DNA from: a virus
DNA length: 27,779 bases
IMG/VR virus record: IMGVR_UViG_3300032738_000260
Location: 1-27,779 of that record
Reading direction: 5' to 3' (one strand)
The notes under the pieces are model-generated. The model did not search any database. It saw only the letters and a list, made by a program, of their open reading frames with translations, and was not told the DNA's origin. Shown here piece by piece: positions 14,622 through 19,727 of the stretch; the stretch's first letter is position 1, and each line of letters begins with the position of its first letter. The position numbers and the translations under genes are program-made.

Positions 14622-15431
14622 TTAATTATTTTTTCTTATTTTACGTTTTTCCTCCAAATATTCTCTATTTTTTTCTGTATACTTTTTTCTATCTTTTACT
14701 TTACCAATGGTCATATTCCCTTGATGAAAAACACGAGTGTTGTGGGTCCTATAGGTTTCTAGACCAAGCAGTCTAATCCGATCCCACAAATCTCTATCCT
14801 CTCCCATCCCAAGTTTGAAATCTTCATCAAATACGTAACCATCTTTTTCTATCAACTTATCTAATATTTCTTTTTTTGCCATCCATAATGATCCGAATTC
14901 CCCAACTCCGAATTTATTTTTATTTGTAGTCAGGTCTATCTCTTTTAGTTTCAATGCTTCATTTGCATTACCTGTTTGTTTCATTAAAGCTGGCATTGAA
15001 ACTCCAGTTTTTGGCTCAATCCAGTCCAAGTTGAATGGTTCTATCATCGCATCCAACCAACCGTCCCACACAAGCACATCATTATTCATACAACAAATGT
15101 ATTCGCCTCTTGCTAAGGCAAAAGCTTGATTGCAAGATGGAGCGAACCCTAAATTGTTTTGGTTCCTAATTAGAACATCTGCTTTACTCCAATATTTTTC
15201 AATAGGAAAATCAGTCAAAGACTCAGCTTCGCTCAAGTCTTTAGTTTCTAATGTACTTCCATTATCAACTATTATCAATTCATATTGATCACGTGGAGTT
15301 ACTTCTTGTAAACGTAATATACAAGCCACCGCGAACCAATAGGTTTCGTGGTGGCCGTACTTTCCATTTTGTCCAAATTCAAACCAACTAGGTATTACTA
15401 TACTAACTAACGGTTTTTCTCTTTTTTTCAT
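14622..15431 (-). CDS. Family 2 glycosyltransferase (GT-A fold)
   Basis: A nucleotide-sugar-dependent glycosyltransferase. The N-terminal strand VSIVIPSW, the IIVDNGS block near residue 55, LGFAPSCNQAF and the metal-site equivalent MNNDV near 117 are characteristic of GT2. The later GEFGSLWMAKK and GEDRDLWDRIRLLG segments form the acceptor side (D-x-D/E-D-x-x-W class). It has no membrane segment, so it acts in the cytoplasm. It is a candidate user of the nucleotide sugar made by the RmlA/RmlD-like pair 8 kb away, with DNA, a virion protein or a cell-surface precursor as acceptor. The acceptor cannot be told from sequence. Confidence 0.9.
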   Translation of the reverse strand: MKKREKPLVSIVIPSWFEFGQNGKYGHHETYWFAVACILRLQEVTPRDQYELIIVDNGSTLETKDLSEAESLTDFPIEKYWSKADVLIRNQNNLGFAPSCNQAFALARGEYICCMNNDVLVWDGWLDAMIEPFNLDWIEPKTGVSMPALMKQTGNANEALKLKEIDLTTNKNKFGVGEFGSLWMAKKEILDKLIEKDGYVFDEDFKLGMGEDRDLWDRIRLLGLETYRTHNTRVFHQGNMTIGKVKDRKKYTEKNREYLEEKRKIRKNN

Positions 15432-15434
15432 GTC

Positions 15435-15941
15435 TTATTTTAATGAGAAAAAATTATCTTTAATTTCTTCTGGCTGTGTATTAGTGCTACCAAAATTTTG
15501 TGCTTGACTTTTCCTTTTATTAATAAATCTTTGCACAGGCTTTGGCGTGTATTTGTAGTTGTCTGGATTTCTAAAGAAGAACAATCTTGAAGCGATTGCT
15601 TTCTGAGAATGACGCTTTTTCAAAAAAGAATTATTGAAAAATGCGGTTTTTTCACCTTTTTCAATGTTAACAGCAAGAAACTCATGTTCTTCTTCTGTCC
15701 ATGTTAATTTATTTGATGATCTTCTTATTTTTTCAGGATCTTGTGTAGTAGTTATTGCTTTTATTGTACCTTTAGCACCTTCTAAACTAGATACGCTAGG
15801 CTTATCAGCTGGCACTGCTAGATATCCACTTTTGTCTAGTCTAGCTACGACGTTAAATAAACGCATGGCCTGAGCTTCTGAATCGAATCCACTTACTTTT
15901 GTACCGTTTGGCAATACAAATGTTATTTCATTTTTATTCAT
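15435..15941 (-). CDS. Myb/SANT-like DNA-binding protein
   Basis: A 168-residue protein with a short beta-rich N-terminus, then a Ser/Thr linker. A helical block beginning LTWTEEEHEFLAVNIEKG and ending SQKAIASRLFFFR has the W-T-x-E-E start and the recognition-helix pattern of Myb/SANT-type domains. The C-terminus is basic and disordered. It is the first gene after a consensus promoter, with a leader of about 95 nt carrying an AGGAGG too far from the start to serve it. A role in phage transcription or DNA organisation is inferred. Confidence 0.78.
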   Translation of the reverse strand: MNKNEITFVLPNGTKVSGFDSEAQAMRLFNVVARLDKSGYLAVPADKPSVSSLEGAKGTIKAITTTQDPEKIRRSSNKLTWTEEEHEFLAVNIEKGEKTAFFNNSFLKKRHSQKAIASRLFFFRNPDNYKYTPKPVQRFINKRKSQAQNFGSTNTQPEEIKDNFFSLK

Positions 15942-15966
15942 ATATTATTATATATTTTATTTAAGT

Positions 15967-15972
15967 CCTCCT
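15967..15972 (-). promoter_or_regulatory. Orphan Shine-Dalgarno in the leader of the Myb-like gene
   Basis: Minus-strand AGGAGG lies 25 nt before the ATG at 15941, with no start codon at 5-10 nt. Either it is folded closer to the start, it acts as a ribosome standby site, or it is a remnant of a lost leader peptide. Confidence 0.5.
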
Positions 15973-16040
15973 ACTCACAAAAGAAAACGCTATAGATAAT
16001 TCATAATATTTTTATTTAATAATTAAACCTAACTATCTTA

Positions 16041-16069
16041 ATTATATTATACTTCTTAATACTTGTCAA
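16041..16069 (-). promoter_or_regulatory. Sigma-70-type promoter with ACTTGACAAGT operator (leftward, second)
   Basis: TTGACA (16069-16064), a 17-nt spacer and TATAAT (16046-16041) on the minus strand. The palindrome around the -35 box and the AGAAGTAT spacer block match the other class-A promoters. It drives the Myb-like, glycosyltransferase, MerR-like and SNF2 genes. CACTTAGCACTT just upstream repeats half of the operator. Confidence 0.92.
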
Positions 16070-16084
16070 GTGCTAAGTGATATA

Positions 16085-17047
16085 TTATTTTACAATCTCT
16101 CCTTCTATTATATTTGGAAGCTTTGTTATTTCTTTTTTCTTTAGCCAATCATTTATACATCCTATAGTTATCTTTGCCCCCATGGACAAATGAGTGGAGT
16201 GTATTTTTCCAATGCTCTCTATCGGATTTTCTTTTAACCACTTGCAAAGTTCTATCATTAATTCAGAACCTAAATTTGGAGTTTTCTCTGCATCTCTAAG
16301 CTTCTGATGAATAGGTTTAAGCCTAGGTGAAATTTCTGCTAATTTGAATCCAACTTCTATTGGGTTTAAATTTTTATATTCTTTTTTAAGAATTTTATTT
16401 CCTAAGTCTGGATTATTTTTAATAGCTGAAGCTATTGCCATAGCTCCATCCCTACTTGTTATTTCTCCTTTAACTATTTTCTTTTCTAATCTTTTTTTGA
16501 ATTTCTCTGGCACTTGATTTAATGCTCTGATATTTGTATAAGTTACACCCTCATTAACAGCTTTCTTGAAACTTTCTGACTGCTTAAGTAAATCTAAATA
16601 TTCTCTAACCTTTGTCTCGCTTATTCCTATTTTATCAGCTAGCCATCGTTGCCCTTCATTTGGTCTACCGCCTGTATGTATCTTCCCAACCGCACCAGGT
16701 GCGGTTGGCTTTTTAGCTTGTTTTAGTAATTTTTTGAAGGCCTCTGCTGTATCAATTGGGCTCATTGTGTTGTGGTGGATGTTCTCAATTAACTGCCTAA
16801 GAAAACGTTCATCCTTATTAATTTTAAGAACTTTACAATCCATCTTTTTTAACCCTGCTAACTTAGCAGCTCTCCATCTCCTCTCACCAGTTACAATGAT
16901 ATTTTTTTCATCAACTTCTATACAATTGATTACTCCTGCTGTTTTCATACTCTTTGACATTTCTATAATAGACTCTGTTTTAATAACCTTGCGCGGTTGA
17001 TTTGGGTCTGGTTTAATATCGGTTATTTTAATTACTTTAATTATCAT
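16085..17047 (-). CDS. parB: ParB-like nuclease/partition-family protein
   Basis: From the start at 17047 the protein has 320 residues. The ParB N-terminal fold shows PDPNQPRK (13-20), the arginine box GERRWRAA (54-61) and ENIHHNTMSPID (about 87-98). A helix-turn-helix region follows, then a long C-terminal domain. No ParA is in the window, so plasmid-like segregation is not shown; phage ParB-family proteins often act as transcription or replication factors. The longer start at 17086 would overlap the upstream gene by 38 nt and adds residues unlike the family. A Pro/Gly-rich insertion around residues 110-130 coincides with a GC-rich palindrome in the DNA. Confidence 0.9.
   Translation of the reverse strand: MIIKVIKITDIKPDPNQPRKVIKTESIIEMSKSMKTAGVINCIEVDEKNIIVTGERRWRAAKLAGLKKMDCKVLKINKDERFLRQLIENIHHNTMSPIDTAEAFKKLLKQAKKPTAPGAVGKIHTGGRPNEGQRWLADKIGISETKVREYLDLLKQSESFKKAVNEGVTYTNIRALNQVPEKFKKRLEKKIVKGEITSRDGAMAIASAIKNNPDLGNKILKKEYKNLNPIEVGFKLAEISPRLKPIHQKLRDAEKTPNLGSELMIELCKWLKENPIESIGKIHSTHLSMGAKITIGCINDWLKKKEITKLPNIIEGEIVK
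16686..16708. repeat. 23-bp GC-rich perfect palindrome inside parB
   Basis: CCAACCGCACC (16686-16696), one central A, then GGTGCGGTTGG (16698-16708). Both arms are exact and far richer in G+C than the surrounding gene. CTTTTT follows on the plus strand, giving an antisense terminator-like look. It encodes a PTAPGAVG segment between the N-terminal and helix-turn-helix parts of ParB. Possible roles are a centromere or operator site, or a palindromic insert; no second copy was seen in the window. Confidence 0.9.
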
Positions 17048-17048
17048 A

Positions 17049-17501
17049 CTATGAATTATTAGACTTGTCATTATTGTATATAGCATCTTGAGCTTCGATT
17101 AATTTTACCTCGAAACTGTTTATGCTATGCCTCATGTCTGGAATTAATTCTGGATGTAATTCTGCCATTTTTAATTGAGTTGATAAAAATCTGTTTAAGG
17201 TTGGCATGCTATAATTTCTTTTATACCTATCCATTGACTCTAAGAATGATAATTTATCATTCGTTATTAACATATATTTTCCTTCTTCTAATTTTCTACC
17301 ATTAATTTTCGATGGTACAGAGAAGATACAATGACCACTTTTTCTTAGTGAGTAAATTGCCTTTCTTACTGACTTAGGAATTGCGTTAAGCATCATAGAC
17401 AATTGGCTTACTGTTAACTCTCTTCCTTCTTCCACAAGAAGTTGACGGATCTGATATGGAAGCCTCCCAACATGCAACGACGAACCTTTTGTTTCCTTCA
17501 T
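17049..17501 (-). CDS. Winged-helix putative regulator
   Basis: A 150-residue protein. Its N-terminal 75 residues read as a winged helix-turn-helix (LPYQIRQLLVEEG, then TVSQLSMMLN, PKSVRKAIYSLRKSG and the wing KYMLI). The C-terminal half is helical and may dimerise. It is the first leftward gene beside the divergent control region and precedes parB, which suits an early regulator; it is one candidate for the protein that reads the ACTTGACAAGT operators. No catalytic motif is present. The ATG at 17501 has no clear Shine-Dalgarno. Confidence 0.78.
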   Translation of the reverse strand: MKETKGSSLHVGRLPYQIRQLLVEEGRELTVSQLSMMLNAIPKSVRKAIYSLRKSGHCIFSVPSKINGRKLEEGKYMLITNDKLSFLESMDRYKRNYSMPTLNRFLSTQLKMAELHPELIPDMRHSINSFEVKLIEAQDAIYNNDKSNNS

Positions 17502-17533
17502 ATATTTTATTTATTTATTTAGCGTCTGAATTA

Positions 17534-17562
17534 ATTATACCATACTTCTTAATACTTGTCAA
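17534..17562 (-). promoter_or_regulatory. Sigma-70-type promoter with ACTTGACAAGT operator (leftward, first)
   Basis: TTGACA (17562-17557), a 17-nt spacer and TATAAT (17539-17534) on the minus strand, with the same palindrome and spacer block as the other class-A promoters. A second TTGACA-like half overlaps upstream (TTGACACTTGACA). It drives the winged-helix gene and parB, and lies back to back with the rightward promoter at 17608. Confidence 0.93.
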
Positions 17563-17584
17563 GTGTCAACCAACTACCCCGCTA

Positions 17585-17613
17585 TTCAAGTAAATGTTGA
17601 TTTATGATATAAT
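17585..17613 (+). promoter_or_regulatory. Extended -10 promoter of the divergent control region (rightward)
   Basis: TATAAT (17608-17613) preceded by TGA gives an extended -10. The -35 position (TTCAAG, 17585-17590) is poor. The flanks GCTATT and TATGATATAATATATT are shared with the promoter at 17983-18011, so the two look like a duplicated class-B pair. It drives the 99-aa gene. Confidence 0.8.
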
Positions 17614-17649
17614 ATATTGAAATAATAATAAATATAATAAATAATATAT

Positions 17650-17949
17650 ATGGAAGAAATACAAAAAACTTTCTCCACCAGGGATTTGTACTTGGCAGCT
17701 GCTATATTTACTGAAAAATTTGATTTGGTAGATATCGAATACCAGTACGAAGGGACAAAACAATATCCAGTTGGATATTTCAAGTTTGAATTAACGCCAG
17801 AACTAGCTGAATTTGAGAAAAAATACTGGTTAGGTGAAGTTCTAATGGAACCACGAACATTAATGAGCAATGTGTGGAACTTAAAGAGTCGAGTGGTTAA
17901 CACGCAGAAAAATCCTACCGATGGAAACAAGGGCTACAAACGAATCTAA
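17650..17949 (+). CDS. Small hypothetical protein, DUF5659-like
   Basis: A 99-residue protein beginning with a TFSTRDLYLAAAI block and carrying a later FEKKYWLGEVLMEPRTLM segment. The pattern recalls the DUF5659 group of small proteins from uncultivated bacteria and their phages; the match is from memory. It contains no known catalytic motif. It is the first rightward gene, transcribed alone from the extended -10 promoter and followed by a stem-loop, which suits an early phage protein or regulator. Confidence 0.8.
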   Translation: MEEIQKTFSTRDLYLAAAIFTEKFDLVDIEYQYEGTKQYPVGYFKFELTPELAEFEKKYWLGEVLMEPRTLMSNVWNLKSRVVNTQKNPTDGNKGYKRI

Positions 17950-17957
17950 CAATCAAG

Positions 17958-17978
17958 GCCGTCATAATTGACGGCTTT
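17958..17978 (+). terminator. Stem-loop after the first rightward gene
   Basis: GCCGTCA (17958-17964) pairs with TGACGGC (17969-17975) around a TAAT loop, followed by only three T. It lies 9 nt after the stop and just before the next promoter. The stem is strong but the U-run is short, so termination may be partial. Confidence 0.65.
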
Positions 17979-17982
17979 GCTA

Positions 17983-18011
17983 TTGACAAATAAATCAAAG
18001 TATGATATAAT
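17983..18011 (+). promoter_or_regulatory. Strong sigma-70-type promoter before the structured RNA
   Basis: TTGACA (17983-17988), a 17-nt spacer and TATAAT (18006-18011), with TGA as an extended -10. All elements are at consensus. Transcription would start near 18018. Unlike the class-A promoters it lacks the ACTTGACAAGT palindrome, and it shares its flanks with the promoter at 17608. Confidence 0.93.
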
Positions 18012-18052
18012 ATATTTGCACTTTAAAATTATTCCGAAACTAAAAAAACTTT

Positions 18053-18166
18053 ATGCTAAAAATAACCCAAAATTATTATCCCCTATGGATATCTGGGCTT
18101 CTCTTCTCGTTAACTGCGGGAGTGTTGTTTTCTAGCATAGAATCAGCATCGGAAGGAGCAGACTAG
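18053..18166 (+). CDS. Possible 37-aa membrane or leader peptide
   Basis: An ORF of 37 codons inside the structured transcript. The predicted peptide has a short polar N-terminus, a hydrophobic centre (PLWISGLLFSLTAGVLF) long enough for one membrane pass, and an acidic tail. No Shine-Dalgarno precedes the ATG. The codons of residues 9-12 form one strand of the terminator-closing helix, so translation could change RNA folding, as in attenuation. It may equally be a chance ORF within a non-coding RNA. Confidence 0.4.
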   Translation: MLKITQNYYPLWISGLLFSLTAGVLFSSIESASEGAD

Positions 18167-18173
18167 ATATTTG

Positions 18174-18187
18174 TAGGGGATTTTTTT
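18174..18187 (+). terminator. Terminator closing the small structured RNA
   Basis: TAGGGGAT (18174-18181) is the 3' arm of the 8-bp closing helix, followed at once by a run of T (18181-18187). The 5' arm is 89 nt upstream, so this is a terminator formed by a whole domain rather than a local hairpin, as in many riboswitch and attenuator systems. Confidence 0.6.
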
Positions 18188-18206
18188 ATTTACCTAAATA
18201 TACAAT

Positions 18207-18515
18207 ATGGATTACGAAGAATTCGAGTCTAATCTAAACAACAGAACTGCCAAGTTTATGGCAAAATACATCTATGGACGTACACCAACCAAGATAGATG
18301 AAAAAGAGCTAAAAACAGAAGCTTTTGAGTACAGAATCAAACTGAAACCAGCCGCCAAACGGGCAAAACTGTCACATGAAATACGTAGAAATGTCATGTT
18401 TTTTAAGCGTATTGGGCTATTATTGGAACGCGGAAACAACACATATTTCAACAAAAAATTCATACCAAATAGCCAAAAATATGATAATAACAAATCACGC
18501 AAAAAGAAGGTTTAG
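18207..18515 (+). CDS. Hypothetical basic protein (102 aa)
   Basis: No family assigned. It is Lys/Arg-rich and mostly helical, with a LSHEIRRNVMFFKRIGLLLERG segment that could be part of a winged-helix DNA-binding fold. It is the first gene after the structured RNA and its terminator, so its expression would depend on read-through or an unseen promoter. Its 3' end overlaps the next gene by 35 nt. Confidence 0.72.
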   Translation: MDYEEFESNLNNRTAKFMAKYIYGRTPTKIDEKELKTEAFEYRIKLKPAAKRAKLSHEIRRNVMFFKRIGLLLERGNNTYFNKKFIPNSQKYDNNKSRKKKV

Positions 18516-18789
18516 GGACCGCTGGAAATACAGTGGATCATTAGAAAGTGTAGCAAACAAAGCGTTCAAAAAAGGTAAAGGATTAAGCCGTTCTCTGCTA
18601 AAAAACACTATATTGCTTGGTATTAAAGCCAATGGCACTGATAGCTCTTTGTACAGAGTATACAGGTATTTTCTGTTTATTTACGAGAGGAACGATAATG
18701 GGTACGTTTTAACCACACTTTTTCCTTTGAGCCACATAGAAAATAGGGCAAAACACAGGAGAAATAAGAGGTATAAAAGTAAAAAATAA
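18481..18789 (+). CDS. Small basic protein, possibly DUF4258/toxin-like
   Basis: A 102-residue protein from the ATG at 18481; an upstream ATG at 18376 only adds residues unlike any family and deepens the overlap. The N-terminus (ITNHAKRRFRDRW) and the C-terminal strands (YRVYRYFLFIYE, YVLTTLFPL) give a pattern like DUF4258 and related RelE-fold or BrnT-type proteins. No catalytic residues can be fixed, and no antitoxin is obvious beside it. The tail is strongly basic. The function is open. Confidence 0.7.
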   Translation: MIITNHAKRRFRDRWKYSGSLESVANKAFKKGKGLSRSLLKNTILLGIKANGTDSSLYRVYRYFLFIYERNDNGYVLTTLFPLSHIENRAKHRRNKRYKSKK

Positions 18790-18799
18790 TAACAATAAT

Positions 18800-18982
18800 A
18801 TGTATAATAGGGCAAAGCTTTTAACTAAGCATTTTGGAGTATACGGAAAGGGTAATTTTAGCCTAAACACATTTGAAATAAATACATTATTAGACATTCT
18901 AAACAAAAGAATAAATGAAAAAAAAGCAAAAAACTTATTAAAAGAATATTATGAAACACTCGAAAAAGAGAGGATGGGTTAG
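18800..18982 (+). CDS. Hypothetical protein (60 aa)
   Basis: A short, basic, helical protein with no recognised domain. It overlaps the start of the replication initiator gene by 32 nt, which is typical of coupled phage genes. No strong ribosome site precedes the ATG. Confidence 0.6.
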   Translation: MYNRAKLLTKHFGVYGKGNFSLNTFEINTLLDILNKRINEKKAKNLLKEYYETLEKERMG

Positions 18983-19724
18983 GTTACATCGTAAAATAGA
19001 TGAGAGTGAACTTTGGTTTCTAGAGCCATTTACAAAAGCTCAGGCTTGGGTAGATTTGTTTTTAAATGCCAACCATAAAGATGGTAGTATATCTATTAGA
19101 GGTAATATTATTGACATAAAAAGAGGTCAGATTGGATGGAGTGAATTGACTATGGCTAAAAGATGGACTTGGAGCAAAGGGAAGGTAAGACGCTTCCTAA
19201 AGTGGCTAGAAACGAAACAACAGACGATACAACAGAAAAGCTCATTAACTACAGTAATAACCATACTAAACTATGAAGAACACCAACAAGACGATACAAC
19301 AGACGATACAGCAGAAAGACAGCAGAAAGACAGCAGACGGTACACAAACAAGAATGAAAAGAATGAAAAGAATGAAAAGAAGAGAGAGGGCGCGCGAGCG
19401 CGCGCCTTCTCCCCCCCGACCCTTGAAATGGTTTCTAGCTATTGCAAAGCTAGAGAGAGCTGTGTAGACCCCCAACATTTTATCGATAGAAATATAGCCG
19501 TTGGTTGGAAAATCGGAAAAAATCCAATGAAGGATTGGAAAGGAGCTATACGTACGTGGGAGGCGCAAGAAAAAAAATGGGCAAAAGATAAACCGCAAGT
19601 TGATAAGCTTGAGCAGGAAGCTATAGCAATGGTAAAGGCCGACCCAGAGAATGCGATATTCGATTTCTCTAAAAAGTACGGCATGGAAGTAACGGCTAAA
19701 TATAAACACATACTTTGGACTTAA
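18951..19724 (+). CDS. Replication initiator / DnaD-like replisome organiser
   Basis: The N-terminal 105 residues begin GWVRLHRKIDESELW and contain FTKAQAWVDLFLNANHKDG, KRGQIGWSELTMAKRW and KVRRFLKWLE, the winged-helix DNA-binding domain of phage replication organisers. A polar linker of about 50 residues follows (TDDT, ERQQ, KNE repeats, then GARARAF). A C-terminal domain comes last, with a WKIGKNPMKDWKGAIRTWE segment typical of DnaD-type or phage O-type helicase-loading proteins. It would bind the origin and load the primase-helicase encoded 3 nt downstream. Its linker DNA carries iteron-like repeats and a GC palindrome, so the origin may lie inside the gene as in lambda O. Confidence 0.88.
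   Translation: MKHSKKRGWVRLHRKIDESELWFLEPFTKAQAWVDLFLNANHKDGSISIRGNIIDIKRGQIGWSELTMAKRWTWSKGKVRRFLKWLETKQQTIQQKSSLTTVITILNYEEHQQDDTTDDTAERQQKDSRRYTNKNEKNEKNEKKREGARARAFSPPTLEMVSSYCKARESCVDPQHFIDRNIAVGWKIGKNPMKDWKGAIRTWEAQEKKWAKDKPQVDKLEQEAIAMVKADPENAIFDFSKKYGMEVTAKYKHILWT
19223..19346 (+). repeat. Iteron-like repeats inside the initiator gene; candidate origin
   Basis: GACGATACAACAG occurs at 19223-19235 and 19290-19302. GACGATACAGCAG follows at 19302-19314, then GAAAGACAGCAG at 19314-19325 and 19325-19336, and a degenerate GACGGTACACA from 19336. The last five units are spaced 11-12 bp apart, about one helical turn. They encode a low-complexity linker, so the protein places little constraint on the DNA. 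The layout recalls the iterons in lambda O. Confidence 0.6.
19352..19378 (+). repeat. Three tandem copies of GAATGAAAA
   Basis: A 9-bp unit repeated exactly three times, encoding KNE repeats in the initiator linker. It follows the iteron-like block and precedes the GC palindrome. It is AT-rich on one strand (A/G only) and could melt easily, or it may be simple slippage. Confidence 0.85.
19384..19411. repeat. GC palindrome in the initiator linker
   Basis: GGCGCGCG (19389-19396), AG, then CGCGCGCC (19399-19406) is exact. Outward pairs (G88-T07 wobble, A-T, G-C, A-T, G-C) extend it to 13 bp. Seven C follow soon after. It encodes GARARAF. Such a stable hairpin is striking in an AT-rich gene and may pause transcription or form part of an origin. 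Confidence 0.85.
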
Positions 19725-19727
19725 AAT

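Larger units (their letters stand above)
18018..18187 (+). ncRNA. Candidate small structured RNA with its own promoter and terminator
   Basis: Between the promoter at 17983-18011 and a T7 run lies a fold with continuous closing helices: ATCCCCTA/TAGGGGAT (18078-18085 with 18174-18181), ATATCT/AGATAT (18089-18094 with 18165-18170) and GCTTCT/AGGAGC (18097-18102 with 18154-18159, one G-U). Inside are two hairpins, TTCTCG/CGGGAG (18104-18122) and TTCTA/TAGAA with a GCA loop (18130-18142). Nearly every base after 18078 is in or next to a helix. It may be an independent small RNA of about 165 nt or a conditional leader of the downstream genes. No known RNA family was recognised. Confidence 0.65.

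Noticed and set aside
17586-17930. Minus-strand ORF opposite the 99-aa gene
   Set aside because: It covers the divergent promoters and is the shadow of the plus-strand gene, which has a promoter and a stem-loop.
19266-19709. Minus-strand ORFs opposite the initiator gene
   Set aside because: Phe/Cys-rich translations of the initiator's complement with no ribosome site.
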